A stretch of 64,000 nucleotides of DNA from an uncultured Dorea sp. (lineage in GTDB: Bacteria; Bacillota; Clostridia; Lachnospirales; Lachnospiraceae): assembly GCA_910579925.1 (NCBI GenBank), contig CAJTVY010000015.1, positions 1 to 64,000 on the forward strand, in the 5' to 3' direction. The notes beneath the pieces are model-generated. The model did not search any database. It saw only the letters and a list, made by a program, of their open reading frames with translations, and was not told where the DNA came from. This document shows, one piece after another, positions 40,470 through 50,105 of the stretch. The translations under genes and the position numbers were made by a program. Position 1 is the first letter of the stretch; each line of letters starts with the position of its first letter.

Positions 40470-43400
40470 ATGACAGGAATGAAGAAGTGGATTTCCTTTT
40501 TACTCGCACTGGTAATCTGTATCTTATCCGTGCTGCCCTATGTGGGACGGGTATGGGCTGCTGATCTTAAAAGAGAGGGGCGGACGGTCAGCGTCAGGCA
40601 GACGGAGCATGGAAGGCTTGGGTTCGCAGACGCCGGGGAAGATCCAGATAAGGCGGATATGAATGAAGAGATGCGCAAGTACCAGGCAGGAGATAAGATT
40701 ATGCTCAAGGCAGAGCCGCAGGAGGGCTTTTATCTAAGGCGCATCCGAATCCTTAATGCCGGAACCGGGGAAGAACTGTGGACAGAGGAAGCGACGGAAG
40801 GAGAGAATGGCGTTTCCTTCACCATGGGGGAAGATTCCGTGATTGTCTGCGGGGAATTTCAGAAGATGGAGAACGAAGAGGAGCCAAAGGAACCGTCAAA
40901 GGAACCGGAAGAGGAGCCAGAGATATTTCCGGCAGCAGGGTATATCTGGGGAAAGGACAGTAAGAAAAAGGATACCGGGAAGACGGCCAGACTCCTTGGA
41001 GGAAAGGCTGTGCGTATGCTGCGTTCGGCTTTAGGATCGGATGTGGTGATCCGGCCAGGGGCGCCTCACAAATACGGAAGCTGGGGAACATGTGAATTTA
41101 CGGTGACGACCAGTTCCGGCCAGTATCTGGGGTATTGTGCGCAGCCTAATCTGAATACGCCGGACGGAACCTATCAGGTTGCAGAACTTGACAATGAGCT
41201 GATTACTGCCGCACTTCTGATTGCGCCGGGCGGCGTACCGGAATTATATGACAGATTTGGAAAGAATATTTATAATGAAGGAGATAACAATGTTTACGCT
41301 TACGCTCACGCACTGATCGGATACCTGTATATGGGGTCTCTTAAGGGCTTGTCAGCTTCCATGGCATCGGGGGTGCGGCATATGGCGGAAGTTCTAAGCG
41401 ACCGGGCGCAGGATCCTGCGGACTACGCTTATGAGATCTTCCAGGGGTATCTGAAACAGTACAAGGCTTATGTGGCCTATACCGGAGCCTCGGACGTGCA
41501 GGATATCGTATGGCTTGAGAAGAATCCGACAGGGTATGCCGGATTGAAGAAGGCTTCGGCAAATCCGGAGATTACGGACGGAAACGGTTGTTACAGTCTT
41601 GCGGGCGCTCAGTACGGCGTATTTCGCGACCATGAGTGTACGCAGCAGGCGGCGGTTCTGACCACCGATGCGTCGGGAAACTCGGGAAAAGCAGGTCTGG
41701 ACGAGGGAACATATTATGTGAAGGAGCTGACTGCGCCGGAAGGATTTCAGATGGATCCCAATGTGCATACTATTCAGGTAGAGGCAGGGAAAGAGACTGA
41801 ACTGAAAGTCCGAGACGAGCCGGTTGTTTCCCCGGGAATCCGAATCTATAAGATTGATCGCGAGACCAGGGGAACCACGGCCCTTGGGGCGGCGTCGCTG
41901 TCCGATACACAGTTCCGGGTAAATTTTTACAACGGACATTACACGAAAGAGAATCTTCCAAAGACCCCTGAAAGATCCTGGGTGATCAGAGCAGGGGCGA
42001 AGGAACCTGACGGCGTCAATGCACGCAAGGCAAAAGGGGAGGAGCCGGTTAAGATTTCCGGCGATTCCTTCTATCAGGACAAAGAGGAGGTTATACTGCC
42101 TCTTGGAACCATCAGCGTCGAGGAGATCCAGGCGCCGGCAGGATATCAGCTTGACAGTTCTTACTTCCATCCTGCAGACGGCAGCCAGGTGACAGAGGCA
42201 GTCCATGTGGCAAGAATCATTCAGAACGGTAACCAGGGGAGTGTGGAGGATGGTATGGAATACCAGGTTGCAGACAGCGTAATCCGGGGAGACTTCGAAC
42301 TGACGAAGATTGATAAGAATACACAGAGGCCGGTTGCACAGGTCCCGTTTCGTATTACATCCAAAACGACGAAGGAGTCCCATGTAATCATGACGGACGA
42401 GAACGGCCACTATTCTTCCAGTACGGCTTACGCTCCCCACAGTCACCGGACCAACGGCGGCCAGGCGGGGGACGGCCTCTGGTTCGGCCTCTATGAGAAC
42501 CAAAAGAATGTGGAGGTAGATGATGCGGTCGGCGCATTGCCCTATGATACTTATACCATTGAGGAATTAAGGTGCGAGGCCAATCAGGGTAAATTCCTTT
42601 ATTCCGGTTCCTTTACCATTTCAAGGGCGAATTATATGGTGAGTCTGGGAAATGTGGAAAATGCTGATATCGCAATCGGGACAAGGGCAAAAGACGAGGC
42701 TACGGGAACCCGCTATGCAGCAGCGGAAGAGGTAACGCTGATTGATACCGTTTCCTATATAGGCCTGCAGAAAGAAAAAACTTACCGTCTGGCCGGAACG
42801 CTGGTGAACCGGACAACGGCGAGAGCGGTTACAGATGGCAAGGGGAATCCTGTGACAGCCGAAAAGACATTTGTACCGAAGGATTCCAACGGAGAAGTGG
42901 AAGTGGAATTTTTCTTTGATGCTTCCGGGCTTAAGGGGACGGATGTTGTGGTGTTTGAAGAACTGTATCTTGGGGATGAAAAACTGGCGGAGCATACCGA
43001 TCTTAATGACGCTGACCAGACCATACATTTCCCGTCCATCCGGACAGCGGCGTCCGACCATGAGACAGCCTGCAATCTTTCGAAAGCAGATGAAGAGATG
43101 ACAATTGTAGACAGGGTGTCTTATGAGAATCTGTGCGTGGGGCGAAAGTATAAGATCACCGGGACACTGATGGATAAAGAGACAGGACGCAGCGTTCTTG
43201 ACGATAACGGAAGCAAGGTGGAAGCAGAGACTACATTTACTGCAGAGACGGCAAAGGGTACGGTAGAAGTGATTTTTCGTTTCCCGGGCAGGAAACTGGC
43301 GGGAAAGACGGTAGTAGCCTTCGAGACGCTTACCAAGGATAATAAGGAATATGCGGCGCACCATGACATTACAGATGAAGGGCAGACCGTGTACATTCCA

Positions 43401-45386
43401 AAGATCGGCACATCGGTGCAGGATGTCGATACGAAGTCCCATTTGTCCCATGCAGACGAAGAAGTGACGCTGGCGGATACGGTGAAATATGAGAATCTGG
43501 TACCTGGAAAGGAGTATGTGCTGAGGGGCGCATTGATGGACCAAAGGTCGAAAAAGCCGGCAGTGGATGCGCAGGGGAATCAGATTACGGCGCAGACAGC
43601 TTTTACGCCTGCAGAGAAAAACGGAAGCGTACAAGTCACATTCCGGTTTGACGCAAGAGAACTGGAAGGAAAGACGCTGGTTGTTTTTGAGGAACTTTTA
43701 TACAACGGAAAGCCGGTTGCCGAGCACAAGGATATGAAAGACGAGGGACAGACGGTCTACTTCCCAAAGATTGCCACGTCGGCGTCCGACCGGGAGACGG
43801 GAAAGAAGATTTCCTATGCAGATCAGAAAGTGACCATCGAGGATGCGGTGCAATATGAGAACCTGATCCCTGGAAAGAAGTATACGGTACAGGGCGTCCT
43901 TAAGGATCAGTCTACGGGAGAATCTCTGCTGAATGCAGAAGGGAAGGAGATAACGGCACAGAAGGAATTTACTGCAGAAAGTGCGAAGGGAGAAGTGACC
44001 GTGGCGTTTGAATTTGACGGCAGTCTTCTTGCAGGAAAGACTACGGTAGCCTTCGAGGAGTTATTTATGGACGGGAAAAAGATTGCGGTCCATGGGGATA
44101 TCCGTGACGAGGCACAGACAGTCAGATTCCCAAAGATACAGACCCAGGCTGTCAATCCAGAGACAGGAATGAATCTGGTCATGGCGGCGGATGAGATTAC
44201 GGTAGTGGACAGGGTTACTTACCGTCATCTGGTTCCGGGCTGCAGATATCATCTGGAGGGTATGATGATGGATCAGAAGACGGGCGAACCGGCCCTGGAT
44301 GCAAAGAAAAAGAAGATTAAGGCAGATATGGAATTTGTGCCCGATGAACCGGACGGAACGGTGGAACTGACATTCCGGTTTTCAGGTAATAGTCTGGAAG
44401 GGCGTACATTTGTGGTATTTGAAGAATTGTCTTTAGAAAAGTCATGGTTCAGGAAGGAGACGGTTGCGATTCATAAGGATCTTGAGGATGAGGCCCAGAC
44501 CATCCATATTCCGATGGTCTTTACGATGGCGGCGGACGACGAAACACTGACCCGCCAGGCGATGGCCGACGGAGAGATCAGTGTGACCGACGTGGTCTGT
44601 TATTCCAATGTCCTGCCAGGAAACGAATATACGGTGAAAGGAATTCTTATGGACCGTGAGACTGGAGAAGAACTGAAAGATGACAATGGAGAATCAGTAA
44701 AAGGAGAAGCGACTTTCACTGCAGAAGAGGCCGAAGGTGAGATTGCGGTAGGGTTTTCCTTAAGCGGAACCTCTCTTGCAGGGAAGACGGCGGTTATCTT
44801 CGAGACACTTGTGTATGAGGATACTCCTGTGGCAGGTCATGAAGACCTGGAGGAGACGAAGCAGAGTATCTATTTCCCGACAATCAGGACCAGTGCAAGG
44901 AATAAGGAGGATGGAGATAAGGAACTTGTGATTCAGGACATGGCCGCCATTACAGATCGGGTGGAGTATGAAAATCTGATTCCGGGTACAGAATACCGGG
45001 TAATCGGAACGATCATGGACAAGGCGGCGGCAGAGCCGCTTAAGATTGACGGAGAAGCTGTCACGGCAGAAGCGGTGTTCGAGGCAGAGAAGCCATCCGG
45101 GAGTATTGAGATTGACTTCACTTTTCAGAGTAAAGGGCTTAAAGAGAAGGAACTGGTGGTGTTCGAGAAACTTTTGATGACAGAGAATGGAGAAGAGGTG
45201 GCAGGACATGAAGATCTGAAGGATCAGAATCAGACGGTGAGGCTGGTGAAGAAGCCGGACATATCAAGGTCGGTTAAGACAGGGGACGACTCCCTGGGAA
45301 AGATCTGGATTTCTATGATTCTGGCGTCAGTCAGTGGTATCGCTGCAGTATATAGTGCGGGCAGAAGACGGAAAAGAAAGATTTAA
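40470..45386 (+). CDS. Thioester/SpaA/VaFE-repeat surface adhesin
   Basis: 1638 residues. Signal peptide (WISFLLALVICILSVLPYVG, then cleavage near VWAA), an acidic Pro/Glu linker near 136-152, a thioester domain at about 195-350 (LGYCAQPN with Cys near 223; AYAHALIGYLYMG), and SpaA-type modules (EGTYYVKELTAPEGFQMD; FELTKIDKNTQRPVAQVPF). From about 735 to 1590 come seven VaFE repeats of 120-125 residues, each with VxFxF, GKTxVxFE and HxDLxDxxQTV. The C-terminus is SVKTGD, a membrane segment and RRRKRK, a variant sortase signal rather than LPxTG. No sortase is adjacent. It is probably a covalent, isopeptide-stabilised wall adhesin. Confidence 0.92.
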   Translation: MTGMKKWISFLLALVICILSVLPYVGRVWAADLKREGRTVSVRQTEHGRLGFADAGEDPDKADMNEEMRKYQAGDKIMLKAEPQEGFYLRRIRILNAGTGEELWTEEATEGENGVSFTMGEDSVIVCGEFQKMENEEEPKEPSKEPEEEPEIFPAAGYIWGKDSKKKDTGKTARLLGGKAVRMLRSALGSDVVIRPGAPHKYGSWGTCEFTVTTSSGQYLGYCAQPNLNTPDGTYQVAELDNELITAALLIAPGGVPELYDRFGKNIYNEGDNNVYAYAHALIGYLYMGSLKGLSASMASGVRHMAEVLSDRAQDPADYAYEIFQGYLKQYKAYVAYTGASDVQDIVWLEKNPTGYAGLKKASANPEITDGNGCYSLAGAQYGVFRDHECTQQAAVLTTDASGNSGKAGLDEGTYYVKELTAPEGFQMDPNVHTIQVEAGKETELKVRDEPVVSPGIRIYKIDRETRGTTALGAASLSDTQFRVNFYNGHYTKENLPKTPERSWVIRAGAKEPDGVNARKAKGEEPVKISGDSFYQDKEEVILPLGTISVEEIQAPAGYQLDSSYFHPADGSQVTEAVHVARIIQNGNQGSVEDGMEYQVADSVIRGDFELTKIDKNTQRPVAQVPFRITSKTTKESHVIMTDENGHYSSSTAYAPHSHRTNGGQAGDGLWFGLYENQKNVEVDDAVGALPYDTYTIEELRCEANQGKFLYSGSFTISRANYMVSLGNVENADIAIGTRAKDEATGTRYAAAEEVTLIDTVSYIGLQKEKTYRLAGTLVNRTTARAVTDGKGNPVTAEKTFVPKDSNGEVEVEFFFDASGLKGTDVVVFEELYLGDEKLAEHTDLNDADQTIHFPSIRTAASDHETACNLSKADEEMTIVDRVSYENLCVGRKYKITGTLMDKETGRSVLDDNGSKVEAETTFTAETAKGTVEVIFRFPGRKLAGKTVVAFETLTKDNKEYAAHHDITDEGQTVYIPKIGTSVQDVDTKSHLSHADEEVTLADTVKYENLVPGKEYVLRGALMDQRSKKPAVDAQGNQITAQTAFTPAEKNGSVQVTFRFDARELEGKTLVVFEELLYNGKPVAEHKDMKDEGQTVYFPKIATSASDRETGKKISYADQKVTIEDAVQYENLIPGKKYTVQGVLKDQSTGESLLNAEGKEITAQKEFTAESAKGEVTVAFEFDGSLLAGKTTVAFEELFMDGKKIAVHGDIRDEAQTVRFPKIQTQAVNPETGMNLVMAADEITVVDRVTYRHLVPGCRYHLEGMMMDQKTGEPALDAKKKKIKADMEFVPDEPDGTVELTFRFSGNSLEGRTFVVFEELSLEKSWFRKETVAIHKDLEDEAQTIHIPMVFTMAADDETLTRQAMADGEISVTDVVCYSNVLPGNEYTVKGILMDRETGEELKDDNGESVKGEATFTAEEAEGEIAVGFSLSGTSLAGKTAVIFETLVYEDTPVAGHEDLEETKQSIYFPTIRTSARNKEDGDKELVIQDMAAITDRVEYENLIPGTEYRVIGTIMDKAAAEPLKIDGEAVTAEAVFEAEKPSGSIEIDFTFQSKGLKEKELVVFEKLLMTENGEEVAGHEDLKDQNQTVRLVKKPDISRSVKTGDDSLGKIWISMILASVSGIAAVYSAGRRRKRKI

Positions 45387-45466
45387 GGATATTGCGGTAA
45401 ATGCAAAGCAGCGGGCTGAACAGTAACAACTGTTATGGATATTTTACGAATGGAATAAATTCTATA

Positions 45467-45495
45467 TAGACAGAATCCGTTTCTTCGAGTACAAT
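45467..45495 (+). promoter_or_regulatory. Promoter of the por operon
   Basis: TAGACA (45467-45472), 17 bases, TACAAT (45490-45495), 57 bases before the first subunit. Confidence 0.65.
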
Positions 45496-45552
45496 AATGG
45501 ATGTGAGAAAACAGAGTACACTCGGTAATAATTTAAGAAAGGAAGAAGGAAT

Positions 45553-46125
45553 ATGAGGAACCTTACAGAGATCAGATGGCATGGCCGGGGAGGCCAGGGC
45601 GCCAAGACCGCTGCGCTGCTCCTGGCAGACGTGGCGTTTCAGACGGGAAAATACGTTCAGGGATTTCCGGAATATGGGCCGGAGCGTATGGGTGCGCCGA
45701 TTACAGCCTACAATCGGATCAGCGACAGGCAGATCCGTGTACATTCCAATATTTACGATCCGCAGTATGTGGTGGTTGTGGATGAATCGCTTTTAGAGGC
45801 AGTTGACGTGACCGGCGGCCTTAAGAAAGACGGGGCGATTCTTGTGAATACTTCCCGTCCAAAGGAAGAGATTCTTCCTCATCTGAAAGGATATGAAGGG
45901 AAAGTATTCACCATCGACGCTCATAAGGTGTCTATGGCTGCCATGGGAAAGTATTTTCCCAATACACCGCTTCTGGCGGCAATCGTGAAGGTAGCGGAAA
46001 TTATGGACGAAGAGACATTCTTAAGAGAAATGCGCGCATCTTTTACTCATAAGTTCGCCAGCAAGCCGGAGGTTATTGACGGCAATATGGCGGCTCTTAA
46101 GATGGCGCTTGAGGAGGTGCGGTAG
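45553..46125 (+). CDS. porC: 2-oxoacid:ferredoxin oxidoreductase, gamma subunit
   Basis: 190 residues. IRWHGRGGQGAKTAALLLADVA is the family hallmark at the N-terminus, followed by YGPERMGAPITAYNRI and TIDAHKVSMAAMGKYFPNTPLLAA. The gamma subunit carries the CoA-side domain. It heads the four-gene set gamma-delta-alpha-beta, all nearly contiguous. Pyruvate is the likeliest substrate; a branched-chain 2-oxoacid enzyme is possible, since this organism runs Stickland chemistry. AAGGAAGAAGG precedes the ATG. Confidence 0.9.
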   Translation: MRNLTEIRWHGRGGQGAKTAALLLADVAFQTGKYVQGFPEYGPERMGAPITAYNRISDRQIRVHSNIYDPQYVVVVDESLLEAVDVTGGLKKDGAILVNTSRPKEEILPHLKGYEGKVFTIDAHKVSMAAMGKYFPNTPLLAAIVKVAEIMDEETFLREMRASFTHKFASKPEVIDGNMAALKMALEEVR

Positions 46126-46428
46126 ATGGCGACAGATATCACAAAGTTAGGCGTAAAGGCAACCTGGAAGGAACTGACCGAAGGCATGGTGATCGCCGGG
46201 GCAGGAACGTCTAAGGATTTTAACACCGGAGAGTGGTCTACGGACAAGCCGGTATTCATTGAGGAAAAATGTAAACAGTGCTTACTCTGTACGCCAGTCT
46301 GCCCGGATAGCTGTATTCCGGTGACAGACGGCAAAAGAGGAGAATTTGACTATGAACATTGCAAGGGCTGCGGCATCTGTGTCAAATCATGCCCATTTGG
46401 AGCAATCACGATGAAAGGGGTGGAGTAA
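46126..46428 (+). CDS. porD: 2-oxoacid:ferredoxin oxidoreductase, delta (ferredoxin-like) subunit
   Basis: 100 residues with two 4Fe-4S motifs, CKQCLLCTPVCPDSC near 46-60 and CKGCGICVKSCPFGAI near 79-94. It passes electrons from the TPP centre to external ferredoxin. Its ATG directly follows the gamma stop codon. Confidence 0.93.
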   Translation: MATDITKLGVKATWKELTEGMVIAGAGTSKDFNTGEWSTDKPVFIEEKCKQCLLCTPVCPDSCIPVTDGKRGEFDYEHCKGCGICVKSCPFGAITMKGVE

Positions 46429-46429
46429 G

Positions 46430-47611
46430 ATGGCAAAAAGAGACCGTTTATCTGGAAACGAAGCAATCGCAATCGCATTAAGGCAGATCAACCCGGATGT
46501 ATTTCCGGCATTTCCCATCACACCCTCCACGGAGATCCCGCAGTATTTTGCATCCTTTGTGGCAAACGGACAGGTGGATACAGAGTTTATTCCGGTAGAG
46601 AGCGAACACAGTTCTATGAGTGCGGCTATCGGCGCATCGGCTGCCGGGGCAAGGAGCCTGACGGCAACCTCTTCCTGCGGGCTTGCCTATATGTGGGAAG
46701 AGTTATACATAGCGGCTTCCAATCGTCTGCCGCTGGCGCTGGCGCTGGTGAATCGTGCGCTTTCGGGGCCGATCAATATCAACTGCGATCATTCGGACAG
46801 TATGGGCGCAAGAGATGCCGGATGGATTCAGATCTATGCGGAGAATAACCAGGAGGCCTATGATAATATGGTGCAGGCATACCGTATCTCTGAACACAAG
46901 GACGTAAGGCTTCCCATCATGATCTGCCAGGATGGATTTATTACAAGCCATGCGGTGGAGAATATGGAATTGTTAGAGGATGAAGAGGTGAAGAACTTTG
47001 TAGGAGAATACCGGCCGGAGAACTATCTGCTGAATCCAGACTGCCCTATGGCGGTAGGGCCTTATTCCATTACGGATTATTATATGGAGGCAAAGCGTAA
47101 CCAGGCGGAGGGTATGAAGCATGTAGAGAAGGTTGTGCTGGAGACTGCGAAGGAATTTGCGGCAGTTTCCGGCAGGGAGTACGGCCTGTTCGAGGCATAT
47201 TGTATGGAGGATGCCGAGTATGCGGTTATCATGATCGGTTCGGCGGCGGGTACGACAAAAGATGCCATTGACAGACTGAGAGAACAGGGGGAAAAGGTGG
47301 GGCTCTTAAAAATCCGTCTCTACCGTCCGTTCCCGGCGGAAGGGATCGCACAGGCTCTCAGCCATGTTAAGGCCGTTGCCATTATGGATCGTGCGGAAGG
47401 ATATACCAACCACGGCGGCCCGTTGGGTGCGGATGTGATGTCAGCATTATACCGGGCAAGGTCACAGGCTTATGCGGTGAACTATATCTACGGACTCGGC
47501 GGGCGTGATGTGCGTATAGAGGATATGGAAAGCGTATTTCATGCCCTGAAACAGATTGCGGCAGACGGTTGTGCAGGAGAGACGTACCGTTATCTTGGAA
47601 TCAGAGAATAA
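46430..47611 (+). CDS. porA: 2-oxoacid:ferredoxin oxidoreductase, alpha subunit
   Basis: 393 residues: PAFPITPSTEIPQYFASFVANG, VESEHSSMSAAIGASAAGAR, LTATSSCGLAYMWEELYIAAS and NCDHSDSMGARDAGWIQIYAEN are typical POR-alpha blocks, with a C-terminal domain from about 240 (VIMIGSAAGTTKDAIDRLREQG). The HSDSMGARDxGW block is the form I associate with pyruvate enzymes. One base separates it from the delta gene. Confidence 0.92.
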   Translation: MAKRDRLSGNEAIAIALRQINPDVFPAFPITPSTEIPQYFASFVANGQVDTEFIPVESEHSSMSAAIGASAAGARSLTATSSCGLAYMWEELYIAASNRLPLALALVNRALSGPININCDHSDSMGARDAGWIQIYAENNQEAYDNMVQAYRISEHKDVRLPIMICQDGFITSHAVENMELLEDEEVKNFVGEYRPENYLLNPDCPMAVGPYSITDYYMEAKRNQAEGMKHVEKVVLETAKEFAAVSGREYGLFEAYCMEDAEYAVIMIGSAAGTTKDAIDRLREQGEKVGLLKIRLYRPFPAEGIAQALSHVKAVAIMDRAEGYTNHGGPLGADVMSALYRARSQAYAVNYIYGLGGRDVRIEDMESVFHALKQIAADGCAGETYRYLGIRE

Positions 47612-47624
47612 GGGGGGACGAAAG

Positions 47625-48560
47625 ATGAGTTATAATTTTAAAGAAACCATGAGCAGACCGGAACGGCTGGCGCCAGGACACAGAATGTGCGCCGGCTGCG
47701 GCGGAACCATTGCGGTAAGAAATGTACTGCGAGGTCTTAAAAAGGGCGATAAAGCGGTCATCGGAAATGCCACGGGATGTCTTGAGGTATCCACATTTAC
47801 CTACCCGTATACTGCCTGGGAGGACAGTTATATCCACAACGCATTTGAGAATGCGGGAGCAACCTTAAGCGGTGTGGAGGGCGCCTACAGGGTTATGAAA
47901 AGAAAAGGGAAATTGGACGAGACATACAAATTCATTACGTTTGGCGGAGACGGCGGTACTTACGATATCGGATTCCAGTCATTGTCAGGCGCCATGGAGA
48001 GGAACACAGACATGGTATACGTCTGCTATGATAACGGAGCATACATGAATACCGGAATCCAGCGTTCTTCTGCGACGCCGATGTATGCAGACACCACTAC
48101 GACCCCGGTGGGAAGCCAGAGTAACGGAAAACCACAGAACCGTAAAGACCTGGCGGCGATCATAGCAGCCCATGATATCCCTTATGTGGCGCAGACCACG
48201 TTTATTCAGAACTTCAAAGATCTCCATTTGAAGTCTGAGAAAGCAATCTATACGCCTGGAGCGGCGTTTCTGAATATTATGGCGCCATGCCCGAGAGGAT
48301 GGCGGTATAACACGCCGGATATCATGGAGATCTGCAGACTGGGCGTAGAGACCTGCTACTGGCCGCTGTTTGAGGTGGTGGAAGGAAAGTGGATACTGAA
48401 CTATGAACCGAAGAAGAAGCTGCCGATTGAGGACTTCTTAAAGCCGCAGGGACGTTTTAAACATTTATTTAAGAAAGGAAACGAATATCTGATCGAAGAA
48501 TTCCAGAAGGAAGTAGACCGAAGATGGGAAGAACTGAAATTCAGATGTTCGAGAGGATAG
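47625..48560 (+). CDS. porB: 2-oxoacid:ferredoxin oxidoreductase, beta subunit
   Basis: 311 residues with the TPP-binding region FGGDGGTYDIGFQSLSGAME near 110, and cluster-ligand Cys in HRMCAGCGGT and NATGCLEV plus a later Cys in APCPRGW. ATG 47625 follows GGGGGGACGAAAG; the frame extends upstream into porA without a ribosome-binding site. Its end overlaps possible starts of the transporter gene, so the transporter is in the same operon. Confidence 0.93.
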   Translation: MSYNFKETMSRPERLAPGHRMCAGCGGTIAVRNVLRGLKKGDKAVIGNATGCLEVSTFTYPYTAWEDSYIHNAFENAGATLSGVEGAYRVMKRKGKLDETYKFITFGGDGGTYDIGFQSLSGAMERNTDMVYVCYDNGAYMNTGIQRSSATPMYADTTTTPVGSQSNGKPQNRKDLAAIIAAHDIPYVAQTTFIQNFKDLHLKSEKAIYTPGAAFLNIMAPCPRGWRYNTPDIMEICRLGVETCYWPLFEVVEGKWILNYEPKKKLPIEDFLKPQGRFKHLFKKGNEYLIEEFQKEVDRRWEELKFRCSRG

Positions 48561-48565
48561 GATAC

Positions 48566-50035
48566 GTGAAGAGAGAAAAGTTCGGATCCCGTCTGGGATT
48601 TATCCTGGTATCAGCCGGATGCGCCATCGGAATCGGAAATGTATGGAAGTTTCCCTATATGTGCGGGGAATTTGGAGGAGCGGCATTTATTCTGATTTAC
48701 CTGGTATTTCTGCTGATGATGGGAATACCGGTCATGGTCTGTGAGTTTGCGGTGGGAAGAGGCAGCAAAAAGAGCGTAGCGGCAGGTTTTGAGAAGCTTG
48801 AGCCGGCAGGAACTCGCTGGCATGTGACCAAGTGGATCGGTGTGATCGGATGCTATCTGCTTATGATGTTCTATACCACGGTGGGCGGATGGATGATGTA
48901 TTACTGTTACCGCAGTATCAGCGGCGAATTCGCAGGCGCGTCTTCTGAGGCGGTGGCGGCAGGCTTCTCGGATATGCTGGGAAATGTGCCCGTAATGTCC
49001 TTCTGGACTATTCTGATCTGCCTCGTCGGGTTCGGGGTCTGTTATTTCGGAATCCAGAAGGGGATTGAGCGGGTGTCCAAGGTAATGATGTCTGCACTTT
49101 TACTTATCATGGTAGTGCTGGCAGTCCGCTCGGTATTTCTGAAAGGTGCAGGCGAGGGGATCCGCTTCTATCTCGTGCCGGATTTTGCCGCCATGAAAGA
49201 GATCGGGATCGGCAACGTGATCTTTGGGGCCATGAGCCAGGCGTTCTTTACCCTTTCCATCGGAATCGGGGCGATGCTGATTTTCGGCAGCTATATCGGA
49301 AGAGAGCGGAGTCTGATGGGAGAATCCATCAGCATCACGGCCCTTGATACTTTTGTGGCGCTGATGGCAGGTTTCATAATTATACCGTCCTGCTTTGCCT
49401 TTGGTATTGAGCCGGGGGCAGGGCCTGGCCTGATCTTTATAACGATACCGAATATATTCGCCCAGATGCCGGGAGGGCGGCTTTGGGGAGCGCTGTTTTT
49501 CCTGTTTCTGACCTTTGCGGCATTCACGACTATTGTGGCGGTGTTCGAGAATATCATCTCATTTGCCATTGATCTCCTTGGATGGTCAAGAAGTAAGAGC
49601 GTGTTTGTGAATGCCGTTCTGCTGATTGTACTGAGCATGCCGTGCGTACTGGGATTTAATGTTCTGGCAGGATTTGAGCCTCTGGGAGCCGGGACGAATG
49701 TGATGGATCTTGAGGACTTTATCGTGTCCAATAATCTGCTTCCGCTAGGGAGCCTGGGCTATGTACTGTTCTGTACCAGAAGGAACGGATGGGGATGGGA
49801 GAATTTTCTGCATGAGGCCAATGCCGGCGAGGGAATCCGTTTCCCCCGGGGATTAAAAGGCTACGTGTCATATGTGCTTCCGCTCCTTATCATCGTGATC
49901 TATCTTAAGGGATATTATGACATGTTCGCCGGCCGCGGCACGGCCGCACTTGCAGGGTGGATGGCCGTGGCTGTATTGTTTCTTGGGTTTGTGTTGTTGT
50001 GCGCCGGAGCGAAGGGGAAACGGGAATCGGCGTAG
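48566..50035 (+). CDS. Sodium:neurotransmitter symporter family transporter
   Basis: About 489 residues, eleven or twelve membrane segments. KFGSRLGFILVSAGCAIGIGNVWKFPY (sodium and substrate site of TM1, shown in part) is the NSS signature, with ITALDTFVALMAGFIIIPSCFAF and FFLFLTFAAFTTIVAVFENI later. These carriers take up amino acids with sodium. I choose GTG 48566, which gives the usual short N-terminus and has AGGATAGGA upstream; ATG 48524 and 48545 are in-frame alternatives. Co-transcription with por suggests uptake of an amino acid whose 2-oxoacid the enzyme oxidises. Confidence 0.88.
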   Translation: MKREKFGSRLGFILVSAGCAIGIGNVWKFPYMCGEFGGAAFILIYLVFLLMMGIPVMVCEFAVGRGSKKSVAAGFEKLEPAGTRWHVTKWIGVIGCYLLMMFYTTVGGWMMYYCYRSISGEFAGASSEAVAAGFSDMLGNVPVMSFWTILICLVGFGVCYFGIQKGIERVSKVMMSALLLIMVVLAVRSVFLKGAGEGIRFYLVPDFAAMKEIGIGNVIFGAMSQAFFTLSIGIGAMLIFGSYIGRERSLMGESISITALDTFVALMAGFIIIPSCFAFGIEPGAGPGLIFITIPNIFAQMPGGRLWGALFFLFLTFAAFTTIVAVFENIISFAIDLLGWSRSKSVFVNAVLLIVLSMPCVLGFNVLAGFEPLGAGTNVMDLEDFIVSNNLLPLGSLGYVLFCTRRNGWGWENFLHEANAGEGIRFPRGLKGYVSYVLPLLIIVIYLKGYYDMFAGRGTAALAGWMAVAVLFLGFVLLCAGAKGKRESA

Positions 50036-50105
50036 ACCTGTAATTGCTAATTATATTTTCAAGACATTCTTTATGTGTTAAGATTTACCAGGAGGTACTA
50101 AAATT

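Noticed and set aside
42650..45240. Long tandem DNA repeats
   Set aside because: They are diverged protein repeats (VaFE modules) of the adhesin, not a mobile or structural DNA repeat.
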